Assembly (NCBI RefSeq): GCF_006715005.1
Contig: NZ_VFMJ01000001.1
Coordinates: 3,472,001 to 3,536,000 of the forward strand
Origin: Serratia marcescens
Lineage (GTDB): Bacteria > Pseudomonadota > Gammaproteobacteria > Enterobacterales > Enterobacteriaceae
Direction of reading: 5' to 3'
DNA length: 64,000 nt
Part shown: piece after piece, positions 35,279 through 44,004 of the stretch
Position numbering within the stretch: position 1 is the stretch's first letter
How the letters are laid out: every line of letters begins with the position of its first letter
Made by a program: the position numbers and the translations under genes
Notes under the pieces: model-generated
The model's database searches: none
What the model saw: the letters and a program-made list of their open reading frames with translations, nothing else
What the model was told of the DNA's origin: nothing

Positions 35279-35608
35279 TTAACGCGCGGGCGGGGCGTCA
35301 GGCACGGCTACCACCGCGACGCGCACCTCGTAATGCTTGGCGCTACCCGCCGGGATCACCGCCGTCAGTTTGTTGATGGTTTCCACCGGATTGTCGCTGG
35401 CCGAGGTGGCGCAGAACAGTTCGCCGCCGTGGCAGAACCCCGGTTTGGGCGGGTGCCCTCCCGGGAAAGGCGGCATGCGCATCGGTTCATCCGCCACAGG
35501 CGGCAACGCTTTGGCCGCAGGCGCCTCGGGGGCCGACATCGCGCTCGCGCTGAACAACAGCGCCATGCCCATGCAGGGCAGCGCCAGGATCTTGATTGCT
35601 TGTTTCAT
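35279..35608 (-). CDS. Small secreted protein of unknown function
   Basis: It has 109 residues. The signal peptide (IKILALPCMGMALLFSASAMSA) is cut near residue 26. A Pro-rich stretch (MRMPPFPGGHPPKPGF) and a Cys pair (FCHGGELFCAT) follow, then a short beta-rich end. I do not recognise a family. The start at MKQAIKI is chosen for the signal peptide. The longer reading adds 18 unlikely residues. Confidence 0.6.
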   Translation of the reverse strand: MKQAIKILALPCMGMALLFSASAMSAPEAPAAKALPPVADEPMRMPPFPGGHPPKPGFCHGGELFCATSASDNPVETINKLTAVIPAGSAKHYEVRVAVVAVPDAPPAR

Positions 35609-35762
35609 TGAATTAGCCTCATTTGCCGGGTTCGGGATTACGCTACCCCGCCCCCGGCCCATGAGAAAGCCGCTTTTCGCTACCTTTTCGCCCCGCTACG
35701 TTTTGCTTACATCCCGCGTCTAACGTGATGAAAGGCGAAAGGTTGGGTAAAGGGCCGTCGCG

Positions 35763-36389
35763 TTACTTACCGTTCGTCAGCGTGTTATAGCTGGTCATCA
35801 GGTTGCGGTAGTCCGGGATATGGTTGGAGAACAGCGCGCCCAGCCCTTCGATGTCATTGCGCCAGTCGCGGTGCAGCTCGCAGGCGACGCCGAACCAGGT
35901 CATCAACTGCGCGCCGGCGGCTTCCATGCGGCTCCAGGCCGACTGACGCGTCAGCTCATTGAAGGTGCCGGAGGCGTCGGTCACCACAAAGACCTCGAAA
36001 CCTTCATTGAGCGCAGACAGCGCCGGGAATGCCACGCACACTTCGGTCACTACGCCGGCGATGATCAGCTGCTTGCGGCCGGTGGCTTTTACCGCCTTGA
36101 CGAAGTCGTCGTTATCCCAGGCGTTGATTTGGCCAGGGCGAGGAATGAAGGGAGCATCGGGGAATTGGGCTTTCAGTTCAGGCACCAGCGGGCCGTTGGG
36201 GCCGTTTTCGAAACTGGTGGTGAGAATGGTCGGCAGATTGAAGTACTTCGCTAAATCACCCAGCGCCAGCACGTTGTTTTTAAACCGATCGGGATCGATA
36301 TCGCGCACCAGCGAAAGCAGCCCTGCCTGATGATCCACCAGCAATACGGCGGCCTGGTCCTTGTCGAGGCGTTTGTAATTTGCAGTCAT
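35763..36389 (-). CDS. ycaC: Isochorismatase-like hydrolase YcaC
   Basis: Cysteine hydrolase of the isochorismatase superfamily. It has 208 residues, the E. coli YcaC length, starting MTANYKRLDKDQAAVLLVDHQAG. The catalytic Asp is in LVDHQAGLL, the Lys in NDDFVKAVKATGRKQ, and the nucleophile Cys in AGVVTEVCVAFPAL. The true substrate is not established. It is followed upstream on the same strand by a pirin gene with a LysR gene beyond, a common stress-linked grouping. Confidence 0.88.
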   Translation of the reverse strand: MTANYKRLDKDQAAVLLVDHQAGLLSLVRDIDPDRFKNNVLALGDLAKYFNLPTILTTSFENGPNGPLVPELKAQFPDAPFIPRPGQINAWDNDDFVKAVKATGRKQLIIAGVVTEVCVAFPALSALNEGFEVFVVTDASGTFNELTRQSAWSRMEAAGAQLMTWFGVACELHRDWRNDIEGLGALFSNHIPDYRNLMTSYNTLTNGK

Positions 36390-36503
36390 GGTTTTACTCC
36401 TGTGGGGGTTGATGTTGCGGATGAAACGCCCCGCCTGAGCGGGACGTCGAGGTTTAAGTGTAGCGCCTGAGCCGGGGAACACGTCCCGCCCCAGGCGCCA
36501 AGG

Positions 36504-37385
36504 TCAACCGACGGTCGCTTCAGCGTTCATGCTGCCGAACTTGCCGCTGTTGAAATCGCGGAACGCCTGCTGGATTTCCGCGTCGCTGTTCATGACAAAC
36601 GGGCCGTAGCCGACGATAGGCTCATCGATCGGTTCGCCGCTCAGTACCAGCAGCGCGACGTCGTTGTTGGCTTCGATAGTGATCGAATCCCCCGCCCGGT
36701 CGAAACGCACCATTTGGGTTTCGCGCACCACGTCTTCGCCGTTGACCAGGATGGCACCGTGCAGCATCACCAGCGCCAGCGTATGGCCTTCTTTCACCGT
36801 CAGCGTGGTGGTGTGGCCGGCATTCAGCTTCATGTCCCACACGTTGAGCGGGCTGAAAGTGCGTGCCGGGCCGGCGTGGCCGCCAAAGTCACCGGCGATC
36901 ACCCGCACCTGCCCTGCGCCGTCCGCCAGCGGAACCACCGGAATATCGGCGTTCAACAGCGTCTGGTAACCCGGCTCGGCCATTTTGTCTTTGGCCGGCA
37001 GGTTGACCCACAGCTGCACCATTTCCATGGTGCCGCCCTTGCGCGAGAAATCCCGTGAATGGAACTCTTCGTGCAGAATGCCGGAGGCGGCGGTCATCCA
37101 CTGGACGTCGCCGGGGCCAATCACCCCGCCGCTGCCGGTCGAGTCGCGGTGTTCCACTTCGCCCTGATAGACGATGGTCACCGTTTCAAACCCGCGATGC
37201 GGGTGCTGACCCACGCCGCGGGTGCCGGAGGCGGAACGGAATTTGGTGGGCGCCGCGTGATCCAGCAGCAGGAACGGGCTCATTTCCGCCCCCAAATCGT
37301 TATAAGAGAACAGCGAATTCACCAGGAAACCGTTACCGACCCAATGTGCTTCCGGGCTGTTGTGAATACCGAGGATTTTTTTCAT
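36504..37385 (-). CDS. Pirin family protein (quercetin dioxygenase-like)
   Basis: It has 293 residues with two cupin domains. Metal-binding residues in the N-terminal cupin lie in GQHPHRGFETVT, EVEHRDSTG and GILHEEF. Pirins bind iron. Some bacterial members (YhhW) oxidise quercetin, others act as regulators. It is divergent from a LysR regulator across 125 bp that contains a perfect 18-bp palindrome, so control by that regulator is likely. Confidence 0.87.
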   Translation of the reverse strand: MKKILGIHNSPEAHWVGNGFLVNSLFSYNDLGAEMSPFLLLDHAAPTKFRSASGTRGVGQHPHRGFETVTIVYQGEVEHRDSTGSGGVIGPGDVQWMTAASGILHEEFHSRDFSRKGGTMEMVQLWVNLPAKDKMAEPGYQTLLNADIPVVPLADGAGQVRVIAGDFGGHAGPARTFSPLNVWDMKLNAGHTTTLTVKEGHTLALVMLHGAILVNGEDVVRETQMVRFDRAGDSITIEANNDVALLVLSGEPIDEPIVGYGPFVMNSDAEIQQAFRDFNSGKFGSMNAEATVG

Positions 37386-37480
37386 CTTGAACTCCCGTTT
37401 CAGGCCTCACGGCCTTAAGTTGATGTCAGAAGTTTAATCCGTCGGGGTTTGCTGCAGTAGTAGGCAAGATGTACACTCAG

Positions 37481-37498
37481 CGTTCTACTGGTAGAACG
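37481..37498. promoter_or_regulatory. Perfect palindrome between pirin and LysR genes
   Basis: CGTTCTAC-TG-GTAGAACG is an 8+2+8 bp perfect inverted repeat, 12 bp before the LysR start and about 100 bp from the pirin start. It is a strong candidate operator for the LysR protein or another dimeric regulator. Confidence 0.55.
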
Positions 37499-37510
37499 AT
37501 AAGGGATACG

Positions 37511-38419
37511 ATGCTGACCGATCTGAACGATCTGTTTTTCTTCGCCAGCGTGGTCGATCACCAGGGATTCGCCCCCGCCGGCCGGGCGCTGGGCATTCCC
37601 AAATCCAAGCTCAGCCGCCGCGTGGCGCTGCTGGAGGAGCGGTTGGGCGTGCGCCTGATCCAGCGCTCGACGCGGCGTTTCTCGGTGACCGAGGTCGGCC
37701 AAACCTATTACGCACACTGCAAGGCGATGCTGGTGGAAGCGGAAGCGGCGCAGCAAGCGATCGAGCAGACCCGCGCCGAGCCCTGCGGCACGGTGCGCAT
37801 GTCCTGCCCGGTGGCGATCTTGCACACCCGCGTCGGCAGCATGGTGGCGGCTTTTATGGCCGATTACCCCAAGGTGACGGTACATCTGGAAGCCACCAAC
37901 CGCCGGGTGGACGTGGTGGGGGAAGGGCTGGATCTGGCGATCCGCGTGCGGCCGCCGCCGCTGGAAGACAGCGATCTGGTGCTGAAGATCCTGGCGCAGC
38001 GCACCTGGTGCGTCGCCGCCAGCCCGGCGCTGGTGCGCACCCTCGGGCCGGCGCACACGCCGGAAGACCTGCGTAAATACCCGACGCTCGATCTCGGCCC
38101 GGCGCGTGGTCAGCACCAATGGCGGTTGACCGGCCCACAGGGTGAACGGGTAGAGTGGGAACACACGCCGCGGCTGGTCACCGACGACATGCTGATGCTG
38201 CGCACCGCCGCCATCGCCGGCGCCGGCATCGTTCAGCTACCGGCGATGATGATGCGCGACGACATGCTGCGCGGCGAGCTGGTGCAACTGTTGCCGGGCT
38301 GGCAGCCGCAGGGCGGCGTGGTGCACGCAGTCTACCCGTCGCGCCGCGGCCTGCTGCCGGCGGTGCGGCTGCTGCTCGACTATCTGGGTGAGCAGTTCGC
38401 CAGCATCGAAGAAGAGTGA
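37511..38419 (+). CDS. LysR-family transcriptional regulator
   Basis: It has 302 residues. The N-terminal helix-turn-helix is VVDHQGFAPAGRALGIPKSKLSRRVALLEERLGVRLIQRSTRR (in parts). The effector domain begins about residue 90 (GTVRMSCPVAILHTRVG). This pattern is typical of the LysR group that controls pirin and ycaC-type genes. An upstream Met (37,469) is inside the palindrome region and less likely. Confidence 0.9.
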   Translation: MLTDLNDLFFFASVVDHQGFAPAGRALGIPKSKLSRRVALLEERLGVRLIQRSTRRFSVTEVGQTYYAHCKAMLVEAEAAQQAIEQTRAEPCGTVRMSCPVAILHTRVGSMVAAFMADYPKVTVHLEATNRRVDVVGEGLDLAIRVRPPPLEDSDLVLKILAQRTWCVAASPALVRTLGPAHTPEDLRKYPTLDLGPARGQHQWRLTGPQGERVEWEHTPRLVTDDMLMLRTAAIAGAGIVQLPAMMMRDDMLRGELVQLLPGWQPQGGVVHAVYPSRRGLLPAVRLLLDYLGEQFASIEEE

Positions 38420-38803
38420 TCAGGCGGTAATTTCGATCGCATTGCCGTCCGGATCCCGGATGACGGCCTCATAGAAGCCGTCGCCGGTCCAGCGCGGCGC
38501 GGACAGCAAAATGCCCTCCTGCTGTGCGCGCTGCGCCAACCTATCGACCTGCCGCTCATCCCCCAGCGACAGCGCGATGTGCGCCCAACCGACCCGCTCC
38601 TCCTGCGCCTGCGCCGGCAACAGCGTCGGCACGCGCATGATCTCCAGCGACGGCCCGGCCGCCAGGCTGACAAAGCGGGAAACGAACCCCGATCGGTTGC
38701 GGCTGACATACTCCTCCCCCGCTTCACCGTTGAAATAGCGCTGCCAGAACGCCAGCTGCGCGTCGATGTCCTGGGTCCACAGGGCAACATGGGCAATTTT
38801 CAT
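38420..38803 (-). CDS. VOC (glyoxalase/dioxygenase superfamily) protein
   Basis: It has 127 residues with a single VOC module: MKIAHVALWTQDIDAQLAFWQRYF at the start and DGFYEAVIRDPDGNAIEITA at the end. The metal ligands would be the early His and the final Glu. Three consecutive ATG codons occur. The third is preferred because it stands 7 nt from GGAG, while the first overlaps the upstream DeoR stop. Co-transcribed with the DeoR-type regulator. Substrate unknown. Confidence 0.82.
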   Translation of the reverse strand: MKIAHVALWTQDIDAQLAFWQRYFNGEAGEEYVSRNRSGFVSRFVSLAAGPSLEIMRVPTLLPAQAQEERVGWAHIALSLGDERQVDRLAQRAQQEGILLSAPRWTGDGFYEAVIRDPDGNAIEITA

Positions 38804-38805
38804 CA

Positions 38806-39588
38806 TCATTCTCCGGTCGATAAGTCGCTGTGCCAGACCTGGCCGCCGCCCTGCACCACCTGCAACTCAAGCTGCGGGTGCGCGCCGCGCGCCGTCACCA
38901 GATGATCCACCCGCCCGGCGGGCAGGAAGGGGTAAGGGGCATAGGTATTGAGTTTGTCGCGGGTACACAGCACCGCCACGCTGCCGGCGCGCGTCAGCAA
39001 CCGCTTTTTGAACGTGGCGTCCTGATAGCTCAGCGCCGAAAAACCGCCGGCCGGGTCGTAGGCGCAGATGCCGGTGAACACCAGATCGAAATGGAAACCG
39101 TCGATCTCTTCCGCCGCCTTGGTGTCCACGCAGCCACCGACCTGCGCATCCAGCTCGCCGCCGATCAGGATGGTGCGGATCCCCGGCCGCTCCAGCATTT
39201 TACCGGCGATACTCAACGCATTGGTCACCACCGTCAAACGCCGATCGCGCGGCAACAGCTCCGCCAAATGCAGGTGGGTGCTGCCGGCATCGAGGAAAAT
39301 CAACTGTTCTTCGCCGATCACCCTCAGCGCGGTCTGCGCCAGCGCCAGTTTCTCATCGCCGCTGAGCGCCATGCGCGCCGCAACGGGGCCTTCGGCCGGC
39401 GTCGGCGCCAGCGCACCGCCATAGATACGTTTGCACAGGTTCTGCGCCGCCAGCTGGCGCAGATCGCGGCGGATAGTCGCTTCGGTGGTATTCAGCCGCT
39501 GCGCCATCTCCAGGGCAAGTACCCGCCCCTGTTGGCGAAGCGTGTCGAGAATGGCCTGGTGGCGTTCATTCGGTAACAGTTTGGACAT
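38806..39588 (-). CDS. DeoR-family transcriptional regulator
   Basis: It has 260 residues. The N-terminal winged helix reads ERHQAILDTLRQQGRVLALEMAQRLNTTEATIRRDLRQLA (in parts). The C-terminal sugar-phosphate-sensing domain includes IFLDAGSTHLHLAELL and the motif VVTNALSIAGKM. The likely effector is a phosphorylated sugar, but there is no sugar operon nearby. It is divergent from a ZIP-like gene, with a TGTAC-N6-GTACA site in the gap. Confidence 0.9.
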   Translation of the reverse strand: MSKLLPNERHQAILDTLRQQGRVLALEMAQRLNTTEATIRRDLRQLAAQNLCKRIYGGALAPTPAEGPVAARMALSGDEKLALAQTALRVIGEEQLIFLDAGSTHLHLAELLPRDRRLTVVTNALSIAGKMLERPGIRTILIGGELDAQVGGCVDTKAAEEIDGFHFDLVFTGICAYDPAGGFSALSYQDATFKKRLLTRAGSVAVLCTRDKLNTYAPYPFLPAGRVDHLVTARGAHPQLELQVVQGGGQVWHSDLSTGE

Positions 39589-39622
39589 CGCGTGGATCCG
39601 GTGGCACTGAAGTGATCACAAA

Positions 39623-39638
39623 TGTACATAAACGTACA
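39623..39638. promoter_or_regulatory. Candidate DeoR operator TGTAC-N6-GTACA
   Basis: TGTAC (39623-39627) and GTACA (39634-39638) form an inverted repeat. It lies 35 bp before the DeoR-type ATG and about 90 bp before the divergent ZIP-like gene. The location fits autoregulation. Confidence 0.5.
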
Positions 39639-39726
39639 CAATCGAACAATCACTTTTTTCGCCACGCCTAAGCGGCGGCGCTCGTCTAGACTCAAAGCGA
39701 CATCACCAATAAGGGATTATGACGCG

Positions 39727-40416
39727 ATGACCTCCGCCGTGCTTTATACGCTGTTTCCCGCCGCAGCCACCGTCGTCGGCGCTGCGGTGGCGCTCTATCG
39801 ACGCCCCGGTGACGCCACGATGCGCGTCATCCATCACTTTACCGCCGGCATCGTTTTCGCCGCTGCCGCCACCGAAATCCTGCCCGATCTCAAGCAGCAG
39901 TCGCCTGTGGCCGTGTTGCTGGGCGGCGCTGTGGGGGTGCTGTTGATGTTGCTGGTTCGGCGGCTGGGTGAAAAATCGCAGGGGCCGGTCGGTTTTATCG
40001 CCGCGGTCGGCGTCGATATCTTTATCGATGGGCTGGTGCTGGGCATTGCCTTCGCGGCCGGCGCCAAAGCCGGTCTGCTGTTGACGCTGGCGTTAACGCT
40101 GGAAGTGCTGTTCCTCGGATTATCGATCGTCGGCGATTTGAAAGACTTTCTCGGCAGGCGGCTGCGTGCCATGGCGGCGATAGTCGGCCTGGCGCTGCTG
40201 CTGCCCATCGGTGGCCTGCTGGGGGCGCCGGTGGCCATGCTGGGCACATTTTGGCTGACCGCCTTTTTGGCCTTTGGCCTGATCGCCCTGCTCTACCTGG
40301 TGACCGAGGAGCTGCTGGTCGAAGCGCATGAAGGCGGGAAAGAGACCCCGTTCGCCACCGCGATGTTCTTTGCCGGCTTCCTGCTGCTGTTGCTGTTAGA
40401 GGAAGGTTTGGGGTAA
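39727..40416 (+). CDS. ZIP-like membrane transporter
   Basis: It has 229 residues and seven to eight membrane helices. ZIP-type features are HHFTAGIVFAAAATEILPD (helix 2) and DIFIDGLVLGIAF (helix 4 HNxxDG-like), followed by LTLEVLFLGLS in helix 5. The usual His of the helix-5 HEIPE motif is absent, so metal transport is not assured. The start MTSAVLYTL is used because upstream Met codons lie in promoter DNA. Confidence 0.78.
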   Translation: MTSAVLYTLFPAAATVVGAAVALYRRPGDATMRVIHHFTAGIVFAAAATEILPDLKQQSPVAVLLGGAVGVLLMLLVRRLGEKSQGPVGFIAAVGVDIFIDGLVLGIAFAAGAKAGLLLTLALTLEVLFLGLSIVGDLKDFLGRRLRAMAAIVGLALLLPIGGLLGAPVAMLGTFWLTAFLAFGLIALLYLVTEELLVEAHEGGKETPFATAMFFAGFLLLLLLEEGLG

Positions 40417-40521
40417 AAAACAGGAATTTCATGGCGCATGCCGCCCGGAGGCAACGCTTTGGCTATACTGAGGCAGGCGAAGTTACCGCAGACGTAACGG
40501 CTTGGGCGTAAAGGGAAAACG

Positions 40522-41139
40522 ATGTTATTGACGATCGCAAGGTGGCTGTTTCAACTCCCCGGGAAGCTGTTCGGGCTGATTTTCAAAAATCGCCTGAGGA
40601 TATTTTTGTTCTTCATGCTGATCGCCCTCGCGGTGCTCGGCGCCAAGCGCTATCTGCGCGCCCACCAATATGATGACGAGTTCAGCCTCGCCGCCCCCAC
40701 CGATTACAACCGCGCTATCAAGCGCGAAATGCCGCTGCGCGAGGCGCGCGAACAGTGCGGTGGGCCGCTGCACGACAATGCCGGACAGCCGTGGCCCGCC
40801 TCAGCCGGTTATCTGCATCAGCCGACGAGGCTGCCCGCGACCGGTCTGCATCGGCTGACGCTGGATAATCAGGGCAACAATTTCGCGGTGCTGGTCAAGC
40901 TGGAAACGCCGGCGGCGCCGCAGCAGCTGGCGGAAGTCTTTATTCCCCCCACCGGCAGCTTCGAGATAAAAATCAATGCGGACGCGGAACACGTCATGAA
41001 AATCAAGAACATCAAGACCGGCTGCATGTTCCGCTCCCGGCCGTTCAACCTGGATAAACAGAGCGATTGGCGCATGCCGCTGACGCTACAGAAGAACGGC
41101 AGTCTGCAGCTGCAGTCGATAGGCGATCGCCAATTCTGA
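40522..41139 (+). CDS. Membrane-anchored protein of unknown function
   Basis: It has 205 residues. One helix near residues 26-41 (IFLFFMLIALAVLGA) anchors a periplasmic domain rich in strands. Cys79 and a later Cys (TGCMF) could form a disulfide. The region LDNQGNNFAVLVKLETPAAP and FIPPTGSFEIKINA suggests a beta-sandwich. I do not recognise a named family. Confidence 0.65.
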   Translation: MLLTIARWLFQLPGKLFGLIFKNRLRIFLFFMLIALAVLGAKRYLRAHQYDDEFSLAAPTDYNRAIKREMPLREAREQCGGPLHDNAGQPWPASAGYLHQPTRLPATGLHRLTLDNQGNNFAVLVKLETPAAPQQLAEVFIPPTGSFEIKINADAEHVMKIKNIKTGCMFRSRPFNLDKQSDWRMPLTLQKNGSLQLQSIGDRQF

Positions 41140-41174
41140 TCGGGCGCCGAGCGGAAGAGCCGGCGCCGCGAGGA

Positions 41175-41438
41175 TTACTTTTTCACCGGGTGATCGCGCC
41201 GGAACAGCTCCCAGCTTTCTATTTCCTGCCCATTCGGCAAGGTACAGGTGGAATACTGGCCTGCCGCATTCTCTTTGGCGTTCAGCTTGCCGCCGATTTT
41301 GGTGCAATACACGTCGGCCGGGTTCGCCATGCCGATCGGTTTCGCCTGCGGTGGTGGCGGCGCATCGTTGGATTTCACGGAACACCCCTGCAACATCGTC
41401 ATCCCTGCCAGCAGGGAAAGCATCAACGTTTTTTTCAT
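41175..41438 (-). CDS. DUF333-type small lipoprotein
   Basis: It has 87 residues. The lipobox LQGC gives lipid-attached Cys19. After a Pro-rich linker the DUF333 motif reads NPADVYCTKIGGKL...STCTLPNGQEIESWELFRRDH, with two cysteines. Similar domains occur in E. coli YoaF and HslJ-type proteins. Probably anchored to the outer membrane. Role unknown. Confidence 0.82.
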   Translation of the reverse strand: MKKTLMLSLLAGMTMLQGCSVKSNDAPPPPQAKPIGMANPADVYCTKIGGKLNAKENAAGQYSTCTLPNGQEIESWELFRRDHPVKK

Positions 41439-41488
41439 TTTTCCAGCTTATGCAAAAACGAACGGCGGAGCGCTCCGCCGTTCGCTCA

Positions 41489-41977
41489 TCATGAAATAAA
41501 GGATTTGCCCTGCTTCAGCACCAGATCGCAGGCTTTTTGCTTCACCTTCTCGGTGATCTGCGAGGTGCCCAGGCTGTTCAGATCCAGGCTCTTGCCTTCG
41601 CCGGTCTGCAGCAAGCCGCCCAGACCCTGCTGATAATCCTGGCTCTTGGCGTTTTCGGTGCTGGTGATGCCCAGCTTGCTGAGCAGCTGATCTTTCACCC
41701 CTTCGGCGCCGTTAGCCGACAGCACGTTGTTTTTCACGCAGTACTGCAGGATACCGGCGGCATTGGTCATGCTGCTGGAGCTCAACGCCTTGTCGCCGCC
41801 GTTCAGCAGGCCGGTCAGCGAGGAGAGCGACATGCCGCCGCTGCTGTCGCCGCCCGACTTGCTCAGTTCGCCCGCCGCGCTGCTGAGGGAATCCATCAGC
41901 CCGGCGGCCTGGGTGGCGCCGCTGGCCAGGGTAGCGGACAGCGCCAAGGCCAACAGTAAACGATGTTTGGTGATCAT
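41489..41977 (-). CDS. DUF2501 family secreted protein (YjjA-like)
   Basis: It has 162 residues. The signal peptide (LLLALALSATLASGATQA) is cut near residue 25. A Ser/Gly-rich segment follows, then the helical DUF2501 core (NAAGILQYCVKNNVLSANGAEGVKDQLLSKLG and QITEKVKQKACDLVLKQGKSF). Two cysteines are likely paired. Related to E. coli YjjA. Role unknown. Confidence 0.82.
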   Translation of the reverse strand: MITKHRLLLALALSATLASGATQAAGLMDSLSSAAGELSKSGGDSSGGMSLSSLTGLLNGGDKALSSSSMTNAAGILQYCVKNNVLSANGAEGVKDQLLSKLGITSTENAKSQDYQQGLGGLLQTGEGKSLDLNSLGTSQITEKVKQKACDLVLKQGKSFIS

Positions 41978-42103
41978 AGTGGTGAAACTCCTGTAATAAC
42001 GGCATGCGATCGGCGCAGCGCGCCGGGATACCCTTCCGACGCCGCCGACGGCGACAAGTTCCTTTTATCTCGCCACCGCGCCGTTTTTCGGAATTCAGGA
42101 AGT

Positions 42104-42694
42104 TTAGAACTGCCAGCGCAGCCAGGCGAAGAACACGTTGCCGTTGTTATAGGTGCCGGGAATGTAGGTCGCCTGGAACGTCAGCCGCTGATAGCCGATA
42201 GAGGCCAGCGGCAGCGGCGCCGGAACAGGAATGTATTTCCAGTTGTCACGCGCAGTGACGCTGGCAGTGAAGCCCAGCCCCAGGCGGAAATCCTTGTCAT
42301 CCAGCGGGCGCCAGATCTTCTCGTAGGCGTAGCCGCCGATCGGCTCCCACTTGTTGAAGGAATCCTTGAACGCCATGATGTAGATGCCGTGCCAGTCACC
42401 GTCGCTGTCGTAGCGGGAGATGCCGTAACCGGCGCCCCACGGACGCTCGTTGTACTTATCGATATGTTCATCATCGTAAGTCCAACGGTTGTGCCAGGTG
42501 ATGGCCGGGATATAGAGATCGTGGTTAGGCGAGTTGTTCCAGGTCTCCGCCACGTTATGGGTAAACCGCTGCCATAGACCCGGTTTTTCAGCCTGCGCGG
42601 TATTGCCACTTTCTGTACCAACCTCAGCGTAAGAAGGCAGTGCAGGAAATATCAACGCCAGAGAACATGCCAAAAGAGTCCGTTTGAGAAACAT
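42104..42694 (-). CDS. pagP: Lipid A palmitoyltransferase PagP
   Basis: Outer-membrane enzyme that moves palmitate from phospholipid to lipid A, raising resistance to antimicrobial peptides. It has 196 residues with a signal peptide ([17 protein letters not shown]). The eight-stranded barrel ends in FFAWLRWQF. The catalytic His/Asp/Ser correspond to His68, Asp111 and Ser112 of the precursor, with the same spacing as His33, Asp76 and Ser77 in mature E. coli PagP. A recognisable PhoP box was not found upstream. Confidence 0.96.
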   Translation of the reverse strand: MFLKRTLLACSLALIFPALPSYAEVGTESGNTAQAEKPGLWQRFTHNVAETWNNSPNHDLYIPAITWHNRWTYDDEHIDKYNERPWGAGYGISRYDSDGDWHGIYIMAFKDSFNKWEPIGGYAYEKIWRPLDDKDFRLGLGFTASVTARDNWKYIPVPAPLPLASIGYQRLTFQATYIPGTYNNGNVFFAWLRWQF

Positions 42695-42902
42695 CGTAAA
42701 GCTCCTGTAAAAATACGGCCGAAGATTCTTACCGATAGCCCAGGCAAGATCAAGCTGTATCTAATTTATCCAACGCCTGTTGTGCTTTGGTTAAGTTTAG
42801 CACCGGAAAATTCCCAATATTTTTTAACAGGTTGCACCGGTGTCCCCTATGCTATCGCCTTTCGAGCGGCAAAGCCGTGGGAAAAGTCCGCTTTGTCGCA
42901 CG

Positions 42903-43331
42903 CTACTCACGGGCAAGGTGCTTGACCAACACATCGACATCGAGACGGTTCACAAACTCCAGGGAATAAGAGGAATAGAGACCGAACAGGCGGTTTTGGT
43001 GCCCGACCACCACCAGATCGATATCAGCCTGATGAATGAAATCGCTGACGTCCTTAAAGCGCCGGATGGTGACGATTTCCTTGACCGCAACCGGCGCATC
43101 GACGGCGCTCACCAACCGGCTCAGCATCGCCTTGGCGGCAATCACCTCCTGCGCCTGGCGGTCTTTGACCAGCGCATCGCTGCCGTACTCCAGCTCCGCA
43201 TAGTCGGCGTTAAGGTGGCCAACGGTGATGGCGATCGGCAGCCCGCGCACCATCGCCACCGTTTGACGCAATAGCAGCAGCCCATTGCGCTCATCGTGAA
43301 TCAGTACCAGAATATGTCGATAGCTTTTCAT
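42903..43331 (-). CDS. Universal stress protein family protein
   Basis: It has 142 residues with one Usp domain, MKSYRHILVLIHDERNGLLLL at the start and DIDLVVVGHQNRLFGLYSSYSLEFVNRLDVDVLV at the end. The ATP-binding pattern G-2x-G-9x-G(S/T) is degenerate here (VGHQNRLFGLYSS), so it may not bind ATP. The start MKSYRH is chosen over an upstream Met. Confidence 0.8.
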   Translation of the reverse strand: MKSYRHILVLIHDERNGLLLLRQTVAMVRGLPIAITVGHLNADYAELEYGSDALVKDRQAQEVIAAKAMLSRLVSAVDAPVAVKEIVTIRRFKDVSDFIHQADIDLVVVGHQNRLFGLYSSYSLEFVNRLDVDVLVKHLARE

Positions 43332-44004
43332 CGCTCTTCCCCCCGTCAGCCTGTGCCACTGGGGCACCGCCCTCTCTGGTAGGTATACGCCATCTGCGCA
43401 CACGTAGAGAAAAGTTTACGTATCAGTTCCCACGGAATGTGATGGCCACCACGTTATATTAGCGCCCGTGACGGCATATTTTAACGCCGGCCCGACGTGA
43501 CGCGCACTGCGGCCCCGTAAAGCAAAGCTGACGAAAACCGACGACTAAAAAACAATCGTTGTTAATTTTTTGTTTTTAATTGGTTACAGGATGGTTTCTT
43601 GAAATAAGCGTGCGGCGGATCACCAAAATCCCCCTTTACGTCAGCGTCGGTATTTCTTTCTCAGACTCACTGCCGGGTGTCGCCAGGCAGGATTTAACGC
43701 GGCGTCAAAAGTACCGGGTAACTCCCCCTGCATTATGATAAATGCCGACATGCCGCCATTTCTCTGTCGATATTCCATCAAGGAAAAATACCGCTGCACG
43801 CCAACACGCAATAACCCTACTTTTTATGTATTACTCAATCGCGTAAAGCGCCGAATACAAACCGCCAATTTACCGGCTGCCAACCCTATCTTGAACAAGT
43901 GGACGCTTTAAATAACTGTTAAAGCTAACGACACAACATCGCCAGCAATTTATTTTTGCTGATTTTCGCCTGACAAAATAAAGATAAATAATCCGGAGCA
44001 ATCA
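43332..44004. other. Long intergenic region upstream of the thiamine-diphosphate decarboxylase gene
   Basis: About 670 bp between divergent genes, falling in GC towards the decarboxylase. It holds AACAA-TCG-TTGTT (43551-43563) next to a T-rich run, and an AT-rich stretch just before the ribosome-binding site CCGGAGC. No credible ORF or known RNA was seen. I looked for TyrR, CRP and FNR sites and saw none that was convincing. The size suggests complex regulation. Confidence 0.5.

Noticed and set aside
42695..42902. PhoP box upstream of pagP
   Set aside because: GGTTAAGTTTAGC is only a loose match to the GTTTA direct-repeat pattern and lacks the 11-bp period, so I do not claim PhoP control.
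43404..44004. TyrR, CRP or FNR site before the 2-oxoacid decarboxylase
   Set aside because: I looked for TGTAAA-N6-TTTACA, TGTGA-N6-TCACA and TTGAT-N4-ATCAA and saw no acceptable match.
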